Below the pieces are notes generated by a model that worked only from the letters and a program-made list of their open reading frames with translations, was not told where the DNA came from and did not search any database. Below, piece by piece: positions 53,288 through 62,560 of a stretch of 64,000 bases of DNA. This DNA is from Exiguobacterium acetylicum (GTDB lineage: Bacteria > Bacillota > Bacilli > Exiguobacteriales > Exiguobacteriaceae). Numbering within the stretch: the stretch's first letter is position 1; each line of letters opens with the position of its first letter. The stretch lies in NCBI RefSeq assembly GCF_019890935.1, contig NZ_CP082333.1:3081501-3145500 (forward strand). The letters run 5' to 3'. The position numbers were made by a program, and so were the translations under genes.

Positions 53288-53530
53288 ATCGATGAGGTAG
53301 AGGCGCGATTTCAATCAGTACTTGGTCCGAGGATGACAACGAAGACGACTACAGGAAAGGTGACATCGCCGAAATGACAGTATGTGTCGAGCATATCGTC
53401 GTTGGTCGATTCGGGAAACACCCGATCGATTGCCATACATAACAATTGTATGGAGCACTCCAATTCGGCTAAGAAAGACGCATCCAGCGAGGGTGTCGGC
53501 TTTGTTGCCGGTGCCCTTGCTTTTTTTGTG
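53288..53530 (+). promoter_or_regulatory. Lysine riboswitch (L-box) with terminator
   Basis: The core GGTAGAGGCGCGA (53296-53308), AGTA, GAAAGGTGACATCGCCGAA and the P4/P5 hairpins match the L-box consensus, and align in order with the Bacillus subtilis lysC leader as I recall it. The platform ends in a terminator AGCGAGGGTGTCGGC / GCCGGTGCCCTTGCT with T7 (about 53488-53527). Lysine binding should stop transcription of the downstream transporter. The 382-base gap 53198-53579 holds only this element and a ribosome binding site. Confidence 0.95.
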
Positions 53531-53579
53531 TCGCGGGGTCTCATCTTTAAGCTATTTATTAAAGAGGAGGATATTTTTC

Positions 53580-55163
53580 ATGGTCAACTATTCAGATTCC
53601 ATCATTGCCCTTGTACCTGCTTTACTAGCTATCTTATTAGCCATCTTTACCCGAAAGGTCGTTCTTTCGTTAGGTGTCGGCATTCTCGTCGGTGCCCTGT
53701 TACTTCACCGTTTTAACCCGATCGATACGGTAACCTATCTCGGCAAGAATATCTTTAGCCTCTTTTGGGCGGACGGTGCCTTGAACGAGTGGAACGTCTT
53801 ATTACTTGTTTTCTTGTTATTGCTCGGCGTCCTTTCCACATTGATTCAGACATCAGGTGGCGCTCGCGCTTTCGGTGAATGGGCTTCTACGCACGTCAAG
53901 ACAGCGCGTGGTGCACGCTTAGTTGCCTTCGGACTCGGTATCCTAATTTTCATCGATGATTATTTCAATAGTCTCGCTGTCGGCAACGTCAGTCGTCCGT
54001 TAACGGATCGCCGTGGTGTCTCACGTGCGAAGCTTGCCTATTTGATCGACTCAACAGCTGCACCTGTTTGTGTCATCAGTCCGCTTTCGAGTTGGGGTGC
54101 CTTCATCATCTCCATCATCGCTGGTATCCTAACGACGCACTCGATTACGGATTACTCAGCGTTTAGTGCCTTCATGATGATCGTTCCGATGAACTTCTAT
54201 GCGATTTTCGCGTTACTTTTAACACTTTACATCGCTTACTCTGGCGTCTCTGTTGGACCGATGAAACAACATGAACGCCGTGCCGCGAATGGTGAACTTT
54301 TTGATGCGTCAAAAGGAACACCGATGGGGATGGCAAAAGAGGTCAACGAACATACGAACGGAAAAGTCCGAGATCTCGTCGTTCCGATTGTCGTGCTCGT
54401 CATTGCTACGATCAGTGCGTTACTCGGAACAGGTGCTCAGGCACTTGCTGCCGACAATCGCCCGTTTACTTTAATTGGAGCATTTGAGGCAACAGACGTC
54501 ACACGCTCACTCGTCGCAGGTGTCGTCATTAGTTTAATCGTTGCTTTCCTGATGCTGATCGGACGGAAAATTCCGGGCCGCGATTACCGGGCAAGCATCG
54601 TTGCTGGTATGCGTTCGATGTGGCCAGCAGTCTTGATTCTGTTATTCGCTTGGACGATCATTGCTGTCATCGGTGATATGAAAACCGGTGACTATCTCGC
54701 GAGCTTCGTTAGCAACTCGATTTCTGCGTCGTACTTGCCGTTCTTATTATTCTTGATTGCCGGCTTGATGGCATTCTCGACAGGAACAAGTTGGGGCACA
54801 TTCGGGATCATGTTGCCAATCGGTGCGGATCTCGTCATGGCTGTCGATGCCTCACTCTTGTTACCGACGCTTGCTGCTGTTCTTGCTGGATCTGTCTTCG
54901 GTGACCATTGTTCACCGATTTCCGATACGACGATCCTCAGTTCGACAGGGGCTGGATCCCATCATATCGATCACGTTACGACACAATTACCGTATGCGCT
55001 AGTCGGTGCCGTCACTGCGGCAGTCGGTTATTTAGTCATCGGTTTCACGGAGTCTTCGGTCTTCGGTTTCATCGGAGCTCTTGTCACATTCGTACTCTTC
55101 GTCGTCGTCTTGAACGTTCTCTCGAAAAAAGGCGAAACCGCTTCGGATTTACAAACGGATTGA
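53580..55163 (+). CDS. NhaC-family transporter, probable lysine permease
   Basis: A 527-residue Na+/H+ antiporter superfamily (NhaC) membrane protein with 11-12 helices. The segments GGARAFGEWASTHVKTARGA, FIDDYFNSLAVGNVSRPLTD and GDHCSPISDTTILSSTGAGS (about residues 445-465) are typical. Control by a lysine riboswitch strongly suggests that it imports lysine, the LysW-type role known for L-box-linked NhaC proteins. ATG 53580 follows AAAGAGGAGGATATTTTTC; the in-frame extension upstream runs through the riboswitch and is rejected. A bidirectional terminator follows. Confidence 0.92.
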   Translation: MVNYSDSIIALVPALLAILLAIFTRKVVLSLGVGILVGALLLHRFNPIDTVTYLGKNIFSLFWADGALNEWNVLLLVFLLLLGVLSTLIQTSGGARAFGEWASTHVKTARGARLVAFGLGILIFIDDYFNSLAVGNVSRPLTDRRGVSRAKLAYLIDSTAAPVCVISPLSSWGAFIISIIAGILTTHSITDYSAFSAFMMIVPMNFYAIFALLLTLYIAYSGVSVGPMKQHERRAANGELFDASKGTPMGMAKEVNEHTNGKVRDLVVPIVVLVIATISALLGTGAQALAADNRPFTLIGAFEATDVTRSLVAGVVISLIVAFLMLIGRKIPGRDYRASIVAGMRSMWPAVLILLFAWTIIAVIGDMKTGDYLASFVSNSISASYLPFLLFLIAGLMAFSTGTSWGTFGIMLPIGADLVMAVDASLLLPTLAAVLAGSVFGDHCSPISDTTILSSTGAGSHHIDHVTTQLPYALVGAVTAAVGYLVIGFTESSVFGFIGALVTFVLFVVVLNVLSKKGETASDLQTD

Positions 55164-55177
55164 TGAAACACTTTACG

Positions 55178-55215
55178 AAAAAGGCATTGGATGCACGCAT
55201 CCAATGCCTTTTTTA
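55178..55215. terminator. Bidirectional terminator between the transporter and htpG
   Basis: AAAAAGGCATTGGATG / CATCCAATGCCTTTTT around a 4-base loop, with T on both sides in the respective strands. Confidence 0.92.
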
Positions 55216-55227
55216 TATCTATTCGTT

Positions 55228-57096
55228 TCACACCATCAATAAACACACATCATTCGCGAACGCTACTGGATCCTCGAGTGGGAGTCCTTCGACAAGCAAT
55301 GCTTGTTGATACATCAGTTTTGTATAGCGCTCAAATTTTGAACGATCGTTTTGATACGCTGTTTCAAGAGACTCGAACACTGCGTGTGACGGATTCAATT
55401 CAAGAATCTTGACCGCTTCTACCCCTTCATTATTCGGCATCGCCTTCAGAATTTTCTCCATCTCAATCGAGATGGCGCCGTCCGTCGCAAAGCAGACAGG
55501 ATGCGATTTTAGACGTGTTGAGGCTTTGACTTCCTTGACTTGCCCACTAAGCACTTCCTGCATGGCTTGGAACATCTCTGCTTGTGCGTCCGTCGTCTCC
55601 GCTTCTTCTGCTTCAATCCCTAAATCGCTGCTCGTGACCGACTTGAACGTCTTCTCGTTGTACATCACAAGCATCTGGATCGCGAACTCATCGATCTCTT
55701 CCGTGAAGTACAAGATATCATACCCTGTATCACGAACGAGCTCGGATTGTGGTAATTTATCCAGACGATTCGTACTCTCACCAGCAGCGTAATAGATATG
55801 TGCCTGATCTTCCGGCATCGCTGCGACGTATTCGGCGAGTGTGATCAACTTCTTCTCCTTCGCTGAGTAGAAGAGGACCAGGTCCTGCACCTGTTCTTTA
55901 TGCATGCCATAATCATTATACATACCGAACTTCAGCTGGCGTCCGAACGCTTGATAGAACGTTTCGTACTTCGTGCGATCCTCGCGCAGGAGGGCTTCGA
56001 GTTGTGTCTTGATCTTACTTTGGATATTTTTCGCGATCAGCTTCAATTGACGATCGTGCTGCAGTAACTCACGCGAGATGTTGAGCGATAAGTCTTCCGA
56101 GTCAACCATTCCTTTGACGAAACTGAAATGATCCGGCAACAAGTCGCTGCATTTTTCCATGATCAAGACACCGTTGGCATAGAGTTCAAGACCCTTTTCA
56201 AATTCCTTCGAATAATAATCGTACGGTGCCTGCTCTGGAATGAATAAGATCGATTGATAACGAACAGCGCCGTCGACACTGATATGAATGTGTTTCGCTG
56301 GTGTGTCGAAACCATACCGCTTCTCTTGGTAGAAGTTCGTATAGTCCTCGTCTGTCAATTCCCGTTTGTTCTTCCGCCAGATCGGCACCATGCTGTTGAT
56401 CGTCTTGACGACTTCGACCTCTTCCGCCTCGTCACTGCCTTCGATCGGCTGACGTTCGAGTTCCTTCATCTCGATCGGATAACGAATGAAATCCGAATAT
56501 TTTTTGATGATGCTGCGCAAGCGATACGTCTCGAGGTATTCGTCATACGATTCTTCTTCCTCGTTCGCCTTGATGTGGAGTGTAATCTCCGTTCCGACGG
56601 TTTCCTTGTCGACTTCCTCGATCGTATAACCTTCGACACCACGCGATTCCCATTTATAAGCGACTGCACTGCCGAACGGTTTCGTAACGACAGTGACGAC
56701 GTCTGCGACCATGAAGGCGGAATAGAATCCGACACCGAATTGACCAATGATATCATGACCATCTTGTGCTTCATTTTCTGCCTTGAAGGCAAGCGATCCA
56801 CTCTTCGCGATCGTACCGAGATTCTCTTCTAGTTCTTCCTTCGTCATTCCGATTCCCGTATCACGAATGATCAGTTGACGCGCTTCTTTATTTGGTTCGA
56901 TCGTAATTTTGTAGTGTTCCTTTTCGAACGAAATCGTCTCGTCCGTCAATGCTTTGTAGTACATTTTATCCATGGCGTCACTTGCATTCGAGATCAATTC
57001 GCGCAGGAAAATCTCCTTATGCGTATAGATGGAATGAATCATCATCTCCAGCAATCGTTTTGATTCCGCCTTAAATTGTTTCGTTTCCATGCTCAT
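55228..57096 (-). CDS. htpG: Molecular chaperone HtpG (Hsp90)
   Basis: A 622-residue ATP-dependent chaperone. N-terminal ATPase landmarks are [14 protein letters not shown] (with the Glu base and Asn), IRDTGIGMT, and [17 protein letters not shown]; the middle and C-terminal dimerisation domains follow in the standard order. It ends [14 protein letters not shown]. The ATG at 57096 is 4 bases from AGGGGAGG and ATG 57090 is 10, so either start is possible. A perfect CIRCE lies 16 bases upstream of the ATG, so HrcA repression is expected. Confidence 0.97.
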   Translation of the reverse strand: MSMETKQFKAESKRLLEMMIHSIYTHKEIFLRELISNASDAMDKMYYKALTDETISFEKEHYKITIEPNKEARQLIIRDTGIGMTKEELEENLGTIAKSGSLAFKAENEAQDGHDIIGQFGVGFYSAFMVADVVTVVTKPFGSAVAYKWESRGVEGYTIEEVDKETVGTEITLHIKANEEEESYDEYLETYRLRSIIKKYSDFIRYPIEMKELERQPIEGSDEAEEVEVVKTINSMVPIWRKNKRELTDEDYTNFYQEKRYGFDTPAKHIHISVDGAVRYQSILFIPEQAPYDYYSKEFEKGLELYANGVLIMEKCSDLLPDHFSFVKGMVDSEDLSLNISRELLQHDRQLKLIAKNIQSKIKTQLEALLREDRTKYETFYQAFGRQLKFGMYNDYGMHKEQVQDLVLFYSAKEKKLITLAEYVAAMPEDQAHIYYAAGESTNRLDKLPQSELVRDTGYDILYFTEEIDEFAIQMLVMYNEKTFKSVTSSDLGIEAEEAETTDAQAEMFQAMQEVLSGQVKEVKASTRLKSHPVCFATDGAISIEMEKILKAMPNNEGVEAVKILELNPSHAVFESLETAYQNDRSKFERYTKLMYQQALLVEGLPLEDPVAFANDVCLLMV

Positions 57097-57111
57097 TCTG
57101 CCTCCCCTTTT

Positions 57112-57138
57112 TTAGCACTCAATCATATAGAGTGCTAA
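57112..57138 (-). promoter_or_regulatory. Perfect CIRCE operator upstream of htpG
   Basis: TTAGCACTC at 57112-57120, nine spacer bases and GAGTGCTAA at 57130-57138 match the CIRCE consensus exactly. HrcA should repress htpG here. In Bacillus subtilis htpG is not under CIRCE control, so the regulatory class differs from that model. Confidence 0.96.
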
Positions 57139-57173
57139 TTCATCTCCTATTATTAGGGAGTTCGAAATATCTG

Positions 57174-58043
57174 TCAATCTCCTTTTTTACTGTATGTCGT
57201 GACTTTTTCAAGGACAATTATTCCGATTTGACGTAAGTGTTCTGCTGACCCGTAGGTGCCATGGCTGACGCCGTTTTCATCCTTTCGATTACCGAGACCG
57301 ATGAACTGCTCACTCGGTTTGAAGTGGAGTCCGACGACGGGTACCTGAAATCGTGACGAGAAGCCGACTTGAAAAATCGCGTCCGGATAATCCGTTGGTC
57401 GATAGGTCGTCCAATCGTTGTCTGGTTCGAGCTTCGCAAATCGTTCCGTGTGTTCCTTACCGAGCAGGATGATTCCTTTTATCGAAAACAGTTCAAGCAG
57501 GCGTAACAAAAATGTCTGACCGAACGGACTATCTTCCAACACGCTGCGTTCTTTGATTGCTCCCATGTAGTGGTGTGTCGGAAACGGGAAAAAATCCAAA
57601 TGAATGACTGGATCAAACGTCTTTTCGTAAAACGACGCACCGAGTCCGTTCAAGAATCCTTCGAGCTTCCCCCCACCTGGTCGACCGAACCAAGTCCGGT
57701 AAACGTTCGGTTGTTTGAAATAATCGTTAAATCGCTGAATCGAATCCGTCAGCGTTTTCTCCTGCAGATAATCCTCCCATGCCATCGACTTCGGACGTAT
57801 GAAAAGCGGACCATGCTCGTCAAATCGTAATGCACCTGTTCGGTCTAAAAACTGCGATCGGGATGGGTTCGTCGCGATCGTCACCCAACTGCTACGTGTC
57901 GCATCACCAAACCAGAGGACCGGTGTCGTTTGGTCGATCAATTCACTTGCGAATGCACTCTTCTCGAGTGTCATTTGGTACTGGACGGCTTCGTGTAATA
58001 AGTTTTTAGCAAGTTGCCATTGATCGGATGTCAGCGTTCTCAT
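57174..58043 (-). CDS. Hypothetical protein with UDG-like motifs
   Basis: A 289-residue cytoplasmic protein of unknown function. Two segments recall uracil-DNA glycosylase fold landmarks: VTIATNPSRSQFLD near residue 53 and VVGLHFKPSEQFIG near 233. The middle has TWFGRPGGGKLEGFLNGLGAS and HLDFFPFPTHHYMG. The similarity is weak and may only reflect a Rossmann-like core. The ATG at 58043 sits directly after GAGGGAG, giving poor spacing, so the true start may differ. It lies upstream of htpG on the same strand, but the CIRCE and a gap separate their control. Confidence 0.45.
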   Translation of the reverse strand: MRTLTSDQWQLAKNLLHEAVQYQMTLEKSAFASELIDQTTPVLWFGDATRSSWVTIATNPSRSQFLDRTGALRFDEHGPLFIRPKSMAWEDYLQEKTLTDSIQRFNDYFKQPNVYRTWFGRPGGGKLEGFLNGLGASFYEKTFDPVIHLDFFPFPTHHYMGAIKERSVLEDSPFGQTFLLRLLELFSIKGIILLGKEHTERFAKLEPDNDWTTYRPTDYPDAIFQVGFSSRFQVPVVGLHFKPSEQFIGLGNRKDENGVSHGTYGSAEHLRQIGIIVLEKVTTYSKKGD

Positions 58044-58112
58044 CTCCCTCTATATAGCGATTGTGCTGTTGTAGATGTACCCCCTATCTTCGATCACTAG
58101 ACGCATCAATGG

Positions 58113-58137
58113 GTTTAATCTCCATTTCTCCGGGAAT
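58113..58137 (+). promoter_or_regulatory. SigB-type promoter before the SDR gene
   Basis: GTTTAA (58113-58118) and GGGAAT (58132-58137) are separated by 13 bases, matching the SigB consensus GTTTaa-N13/14-GGGWAW. It implies stress induction of the SDR gene. Confidence 0.7.
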
Positions 58138-58178
58138 GTTTCATAAGGTGAACGATACGACTTAGGAGGGATTTAACA

Positions 58179-59009
58179 ATGGGTAGACTCGATCAAAAAG
58201 TAGCTGTCATTACCGGCTCAGCAACAGGAATTGGACAAGCGACCGCGCTTGTCTTCGCAGAACAGGGAGCAACGGTTGTCTGTGCCGATGTCTCACTTGA
58301 AAAAGCACAACAAACAGTAGAACAGATTACACAACAAGGCGGGAAAGCGGAAGCTGTCCATGTCGACGTCTCAGACGTCGAGAGTGTCGAGCAACTTGCG
58401 AAGCACGTCAAAGAGACATACGGTACGGTCGACGTCCTCTTCAACAATGCCGGAATCGATGAACAAGGCGGAAAAGTCCACGAGTATCCAATCGATCTCT
58501 TCGACCGGATTATCGCTGTCGACTTGCGCGGTACATTCCTCGTCAGTAAATTCTTGATTCCACTCATGCTTGATAACGGTGGTTCAATCATCAATACGTC
58601 ATCGATGTCTGGTCGCGCAGCTGACTTGAACCGGTCCGGTTATAACGCAGCAAAAGGCGGGATTGCGAACTTCACGCGCGCGATGGCAATCGATTATGCG
58701 CGTCATGGTATTCGTGTCAATTCGTTATCACCAGGAACAATCGAAACACCACTCATCGATACACTTGTCGGTGAAAAAGAAAAAGAGCAAGGTAAACAGT
58801 TCCGCGATGCGAACGCTTGGATCACACCACTCGGACGACTCGGTAAACCACGCGAGATGGCAACGGTCGCCCTCTTCCTTGCTTCTGACGACAGTTCATA
58901 TGTTACAGGTGAGGATATCACAGCAGACGGCGGCATCATGGCTTATACATGGCCGGGGGAGATGTTGATCGATTCGAAGTGGAAAGACGAAGCAGAAAAA
59001 AGTGAATGA
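58179..59009 (+). CDS. Short-chain dehydrogenase/reductase (YxbG-like)
   Basis: A 276-residue NAD(P)-dependent oxidoreductase. Landmarks: GSATGIGQA near residue 15, NNAG near 90, catalytic Ser (TSSMSG near 141) and YNAAK near 155. It resembles Bacillus YxbG and glucose-1-dehydrogenase-like enzymes. ATG 58179 follows TTAGGAGGGATTTAACA. A SigB-type promoter lies upstream, so induction by general stress is expected. It is monocistronic with a terminator. The substrate is probably a sugar or short alcohol but cannot be fixed. Confidence 0.93.
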   Translation: MGRLDQKVAVITGSATGIGQATALVFAEQGATVVCADVSLEKAQQTVEQITQQGGKAEAVHVDVSDVESVEQLAKHVKETYGTVDVLFNNAGIDEQGGKVHEYPIDLFDRIIAVDLRGTFLVSKFLIPLMLDNGGSIINTSSMSGRAADLNRSGYNAAKGGIANFTRAMAIDYARHGIRVNSLSPGTIETPLIDTLVGEKEKEQGKQFRDANAWITPLGRLGKPREMATVALFLASDDSSYVTGEDITADGGIMAYTWPGEMLIDSKWKDEAEKSE

Positions 59010-59018
59010 GTAAGGTAC

Positions 59019-59050
59019 GGTGTAACCTTCTGGTTACACCGTTTTCTTTT
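59019..59050 (+). terminator. Terminator after the SDR gene
   Basis: GGTGTAACC / GGTTACACC with a 4-base loop followed by GTTTTCTTTT. Confidence 0.85.
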
Positions 59051-59098
59051 ATCTCAAGACGTTCAGCCCCGTAAATTATTTTCCGAATTCGTTTACCT

Positions 59099-59120
59099 CC
59101 CTGAAGTATTTTTATCAGGG
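59099..59120. promoter_or_regulatory. Inverted repeat upstream of the M20 deacylase
   Basis: CCCTGA and TCAGGG flank 10 AT-rich bases, ending 28 bases before the deacylase start. It could be an operator or part of the promoter region. Confidence 0.35.
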
Positions 59121-59148
59121 TACAGGATAAGTAAAGGGGGAAATACTT

Positions 59149-60303
59149 ATGCAAACAGCAATTACTTACTTACAACGGTGTCTTCAAATTCCAAGCGTCA
59201 ACCCGACGGACGGAGAGGAAGCCGTCGCACGTTATGTGTACAATGTACTGGTCGATCATCACATCTCGACAGAATGGATTGAAGTTTCACCAAAACGAAT
59301 CTGTCTCGTCGCGACCGTTCCTGCGAGCGAGGAGTTTTCACGTCCTGCTGTACTCGGATTATCTGGTCATCTCGATACGGTTCCGGTCCAAGGAGACGGC
59401 TGGACGAAAGATCCATACGGTGGTGAAATCGAAGACGGACGCATTTATGGTCGTGGGGCTTCAGATATGAAATCAGGTGTCATGGCGATAGTGCAAGCGC
59501 TCATTCAATACAAGGAACGTCAAAACCGTCCGAATACCGTCAAACTTCTGATTACATCCGATGAAGAGAATGGCATGACAGGAGCTCGTCATTTGACCGA
59601 ACAAGGGCATGCGGATGATTTAGATGCTCTACTGATCACAGAACCGACGAGTGGGATGATCGGTTATGCACAAAAAGGGGTTGTCGGGATAGAAGTAACA
59701 TGCCGTGGGAAAAGTGCACACAGCTCTGCCCCGCAACTTGGACGTAATGCAATTGATGACGTATATCGCGTCATCCAGGAAGTGAAGTCGGAGCGTTTTT
59801 CGATCACGGCGAATCATCACTCGGCACTCGGCCCGGTCGTTGCGTCGATTACCTCGATTTCAGGAGGTGAAGGACCAAACGTCGTTCCGAGTCAGGCTTC
59901 GTTTTATATGGACATCCGGACGATTCCTGGATTCGGTCGAGCGGACGTTCTTGCTGCCTTTACGGATATCGAGCGTCGACTTGTTGCAGAAGATCCTGAC
60001 TTTGATATGAGCGTAACCGTCATCAAGGATATTCCTTCCTGTGAAACCGATGAACAAGCGCCTTTCTTGCAACAGGTCGCAGATACGATGGAGCAGGTCA
60101 GTGGCGTGACACCACGAAAAATCGCCATCCCAGGCGGAACAGATGGTGCAATGTTCAGCCAAGCAAAAAAAGCATTCCCGATCGCGATTGCTTCTTTCCA
60201 TGATTTCCGTCTCGCGCATCAAGTCGATGAGTCGATTCCGTTATCCGAATATGAACAAACGATTGCGTTTTGCTTTAACTTGATCAACACACCATTACAT
60301 TAA
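59149..60303 (+). CDS. ArgE/DapE-type M20 metallo-deacylase
   Basis: A 384-residue di-zinc amidohydrolase of the M20 family, related to acetylornithine deacetylase and succinyl-diaminopimelate desuccinylase. Zinc motifs: GLSGHLDTVPVQGDGW near residue 64, GASDMKSGVMAI near 103, TSDEENGMTGARHL near 143 and the terminal HQVDESIPL. ATG 59149 follows AAAGGGGGAAATACTT. It is monocistronic, closed by a bidirectional terminator. No arg or dap genes are nearby, so the acyl-amino acid it cleaves is uncertain. Confidence 0.9.
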   Translation: MQTAITYLQRCLQIPSVNPTDGEEAVARYVYNVLVDHHISTEWIEVSPKRICLVATVPASEEFSRPAVLGLSGHLDTVPVQGDGWTKDPYGGEIEDGRIYGRGASDMKSGVMAIVQALIQYKERQNRPNTVKLLITSDEENGMTGARHLTEQGHADDLDALLITEPTSGMIGYAQKGVVGIEVTCRGKSAHSSAPQLGRNAIDDVYRVIQEVKSERFSITANHHSALGPVVASITSISGGEGPNVVPSQASFYMDIRTIPGFGRADVLAAFTDIERRLVAEDPDFDMSVTVIKDIPSCETDEQAPFLQQVADTMEQVSGVTPRKIAIPGGTDGAMFSQAKKAFPIAIASFHDFRLAHQVDESIPLSEYEQTIAFCFNLINTPLH

Positions 60304-60323
60304 TCACTTCCATCGCTTTAAAT

Positions 60324-60367
60324 AAAAAAGGGACGACTTTTGGGTGCAATACCCAGAGTCGTCCCTT
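60324..60367. terminator. Bidirectional terminator between the deacylase and the hypothetical gene
   Basis: AAGGGACGACT pairs with AGTCGTCCCTT, with an internal GGGT/ACCC extension and A/T tracts. Confidence 0.9.
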
Positions 60368-60387
60368 CTACTTTTACTGTGTTTAGT

Positions 60388-60735
60388 TTAGTACACACCA
60401 AGCTGTGCCAACGCCTCACTTAAATAACTTTGATCACTACGAAATTCTTGACTTGTTTGTCCGTCAGACCAACTGATGAAGACACGACCAAGCCGGTCAT
60501 ATCGTAAACGGAGACGTATCACGCCCTGTTCGAATACGACTTCACCGTGTAACGACTCATGGACGCGAGCAAAGTTACGGATGAACGCATCATATTGATT
60601 AAATGTAACTGAAAACTCGTGTGCACTATCTTGTCCCGTCATCTGAATCGTTAGTTCCTCTTGTTTAGGATATACGTGTAAGATGTCCCACGATAGACTG
60701 CTTTCTTCTCCTCGAAACACGATGCGATGCTTCAT
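60388..60735 (-). CDS. Hypothetical protein
   Basis: A 115-residue acidic, beta-rich cytoplasmic protein that I do not recognise. Predicted strands alternate with charged turns (KHRIVFRGEESSLSWDILHVYP, LTIQMTGQDSAHEFSVTFNQYDAF), followed by helix-containing RNFARVHESLH and more strands. The ATG at 60735 follows TCAGAGGTGGAAATCGA. It is alone, divergent from the DUF1801 gene. The size and fold type recall immunity-like or polysaccharide-linked small proteins, but there is no toxin nearby. Confidence 0.65.
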   Translation of the reverse strand: MKHRIVFRGEESSLSWDILHVYPKQEELTIQMTGQDSAHEFSVTFNQYDAFIRNFARVHESLHGEVVFEQGVIRLRLRYDRLGRVFISWSDGQTSQEFRSDQSYLSEALAQLGVY

Positions 60736-60820
60736 TCGATTTCCACCTCTGAGTTACAGGATATTTACTAGTCTTTCTCGAAAGTAACCGATATCTTCTT
60801 CATCCGAAAGGAGTCTGCTT

Positions 60821-61246
60821 ATGTCTGATACGCCAAAAACAGGTCCTACCGAACAGTCCGTTGATGCTTTTTTGGCACAAGTCGAACCGCCACTACGTCA
60901 AGCAGATGGTATCACGTTACGTCAGTTCTTCGAAGATGTCACGGGATACGAAGCCGTCATTTGGGGATCTTCCTTGATTGGTTTTGGTGCCTATCATTAT
61001 CGCTATGCCTCCGGTCGCGAGGGCGACAGCTTTTATGTCGGTTTTTCTCCGCGCAAGACGAACCTCGTCCTTTACCTCGCGCTTGGTGAAGACGATGTAT
61101 CGGAACGACTGCTTGCCACTCTCGGTACGTATCGACGCGGTAAGTCCTGCCTCTACGTAAAACGACTGACTGACATCGATTTAAACGTCCTTCGGGAAAT
61201 GATTGAGCACTCGATCCGCACGTTAAAAGACATGTACCCGTCTTGA
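60821..61246 (+). CDS. DUF1801 protein
   Basis: A 141-residue YdhG/DUF1801-fold protein (the SHOCT-independent type seen in YdeI/YdhG proteins). The typical ending LYVKRLTDIDLNVLREMIEHSIRTLKD and the segment GSSLIGFGAYHYRYASGREGDSFYVGFSPRKTNLVLYL are diagnostic. The family is implicated in peptide or metal stress but its biochemistry is unknown. ATG 60821 follows CGAAAGGAGTCTGCTT. It is followed by a strong terminator. Confidence 0.88.
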   Translation: MSDTPKTGPTEQSVDAFLAQVEPPLRQADGITLRQFFEDVTGYEAVIWGSSLIGFGAYHYRYASGREGDSFYVGFSPRKTNLVLYLALGEDDVSERLLATLGTYRRGKSCLYVKRLTDIDLNVLREMIEHSIRTLKDMYPS

Positions 61247-61255
61247 TTTCAATCA

Positions 61256-61291
61256 AAAACAGCCGAAGCGGATTCGCTTCGGCTGTTTTTT
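61256..61291. terminator. Bidirectional terminator between DUF1801 and the MFS gene
   Basis: AAAAACAGCCGAAGCG / CGCTTCGGCTGTTTTT nearly perfect palindrome. Confidence 0.92.
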
Positions 61292-61295
61292 GAAA

Positions 61296-62534
61296 TTAAT
61301 GTCCGCCTTCTGTCCGATCGATATGGCGAATGTGTTTGAGATTGACCCCGATGATGATGACGGATAAGAGGACAAAGCCACTTCCGACATAAAATGGTAA
61401 GTTTGCGTTGAAGATTTCAGCCAATTTCCCGGCCATGAATGGCGCGATGGCTGCCCCGAGAAAACGTAGGAAACTGTATGCCGCAGATGCTGTCGAACGT
61501 TCGACAGGTGCTGCGTCCATGACAGCGGTCGTGATCAGCGTGTTGTTATTCCCAAGCACGGCTCCCGCTAAGATGACACAGACGATGACGACGGCAGGTG
61601 TTTCCGTGAAGATCCCCATTAATAGAAGCAAGATTGCGAATGTGATCAACATCATGACCATCGCTTTGATTGTCCCGAACCATTGTTTCAGTTTCGGAGC
61701 CGTTAAGACCGATGTGATCGCAAGCAACATTCCCCAACCGAGGAAGACGAATCCGAGTCCTTGCGCTGGTAGTTTCATGACGAATGGCGCATAGGCCATG
61801 ATCGTAAAGAACCCAACGTTATAAAGTGCTGCAACGATCCCGAGCGTCAAGAGTGAACGATGCTTCATCGCTTGGAACGGTGCTTTTAACGATAACTTCT
61901 GTTTCGGTGCAGCAGATGCTGCTGGTTTTGGCATCAAGAAGAGCAAAACGAGGAACGCGATAACCATGATTGTCGCAACACCCATGAACGGGGCGCGCCA
62001 TGTGATTGAACCGAGCGTTCCGCCTAACAATGGTCCAATCGAAATCCCAAGACCAACGGCTGCTTCATACAAAATGATCGCTTTGGCTGTTCCGCCTGAC
62101 GATAAGGAAACAATCGCAGCGAGTGCAGTTGCGACGAATAAGGCGTTCCCAAGCCCCCAACCACCGCGTAACGCGACGAGCGTCCAGATGCTGTCTGCTT
62201 GTGAAGCAAAACCAGCAACGGTTGCGATGACGGCGATTCCGAGCATCAATGTTCCTTTTTGACCAATCCGTGATGAGATCGCGCCTGTAATCAACATCGC
62301 GAATGCCATGACGGCGTTATAACTTGTAAATAAGAGCGTTACTTCACTTTTTGACGCTTCTAAATTCTCGGCAATCGTCGGTAAAACGGGATTGACGAGC
62401 CCCATTCCCATGAATGCTGTGATACTGGCGAAAAAGACTGCCCATACAGCAACTGGTTGATGAAATAATCCATGTTTGCTTTCTGCTAATACCGTTTCCG
62501 GCTCAAGCGTCGTTGTTTTTTCAGCAAGTGCCAT
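61296..62534 (-). CDS. MFS efflux transporter
   Basis: A 412-residue major facilitator superfamily transporter with 12 helices, of the drug/H+ antiporter (DHA1) kind. Motif A-like segment GAISSRIGQKGTLMLG lies in the loop after helix 2 and motif C-like GAAVGLGISIGPLLGG in helix 5, which together mark an exporter. The ATG at 62534 follows GAAGGGACACT. It is 26 bases downstream of the CBS-domain gene on the same strand, under a shared promoter with twin MarR operators. The natural substrate is unknown. Confidence 0.93.
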   Translation of the reverse strand: MALAEKTTTLEPETVLAESKHGLFHQPVAVWAVFFASITAFMGMGLVNPVLPTIAENLEASKSEVTLLFTSYNAVMAFAMLITGAISSRIGQKGTLMLGIAVIATVAGFASQADSIWTLVALRGGWGLGNALFVATALAAIVSLSSGGTAKAIILYEAAVGLGISIGPLLGGTLGSITWRAPFMGVATIMVIAFLVLLFLMPKPAASAAPKQKLSLKAPFQAMKHRSLLTLGIVAALYNVGFFTIMAYAPFVMKLPAQGLGFVFLGWGMLLAITSVLTAPKLKQWFGTIKAMVMMLITFAILLLLMGIFTETPAVVIVCVILAGAVLGNNNTLITTAVMDAAPVERSTASAAYSFLRFLGAAIAPFMAGKLAEIFNANLPFYVGSGFVLLSVIIIGVNLKHIRHIDRTEGGH

Positions 62535-62560
62535 AGTGTCCCTTCTTTCTATTGGATATG

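Noticed and set aside
53382-53579. N-terminal extension of the NhaC-family protein
   Set aside because: The extra frame runs through the lysine riboswitch and its terminator; the ATG at 53580 has an ideal ribosome binding site.
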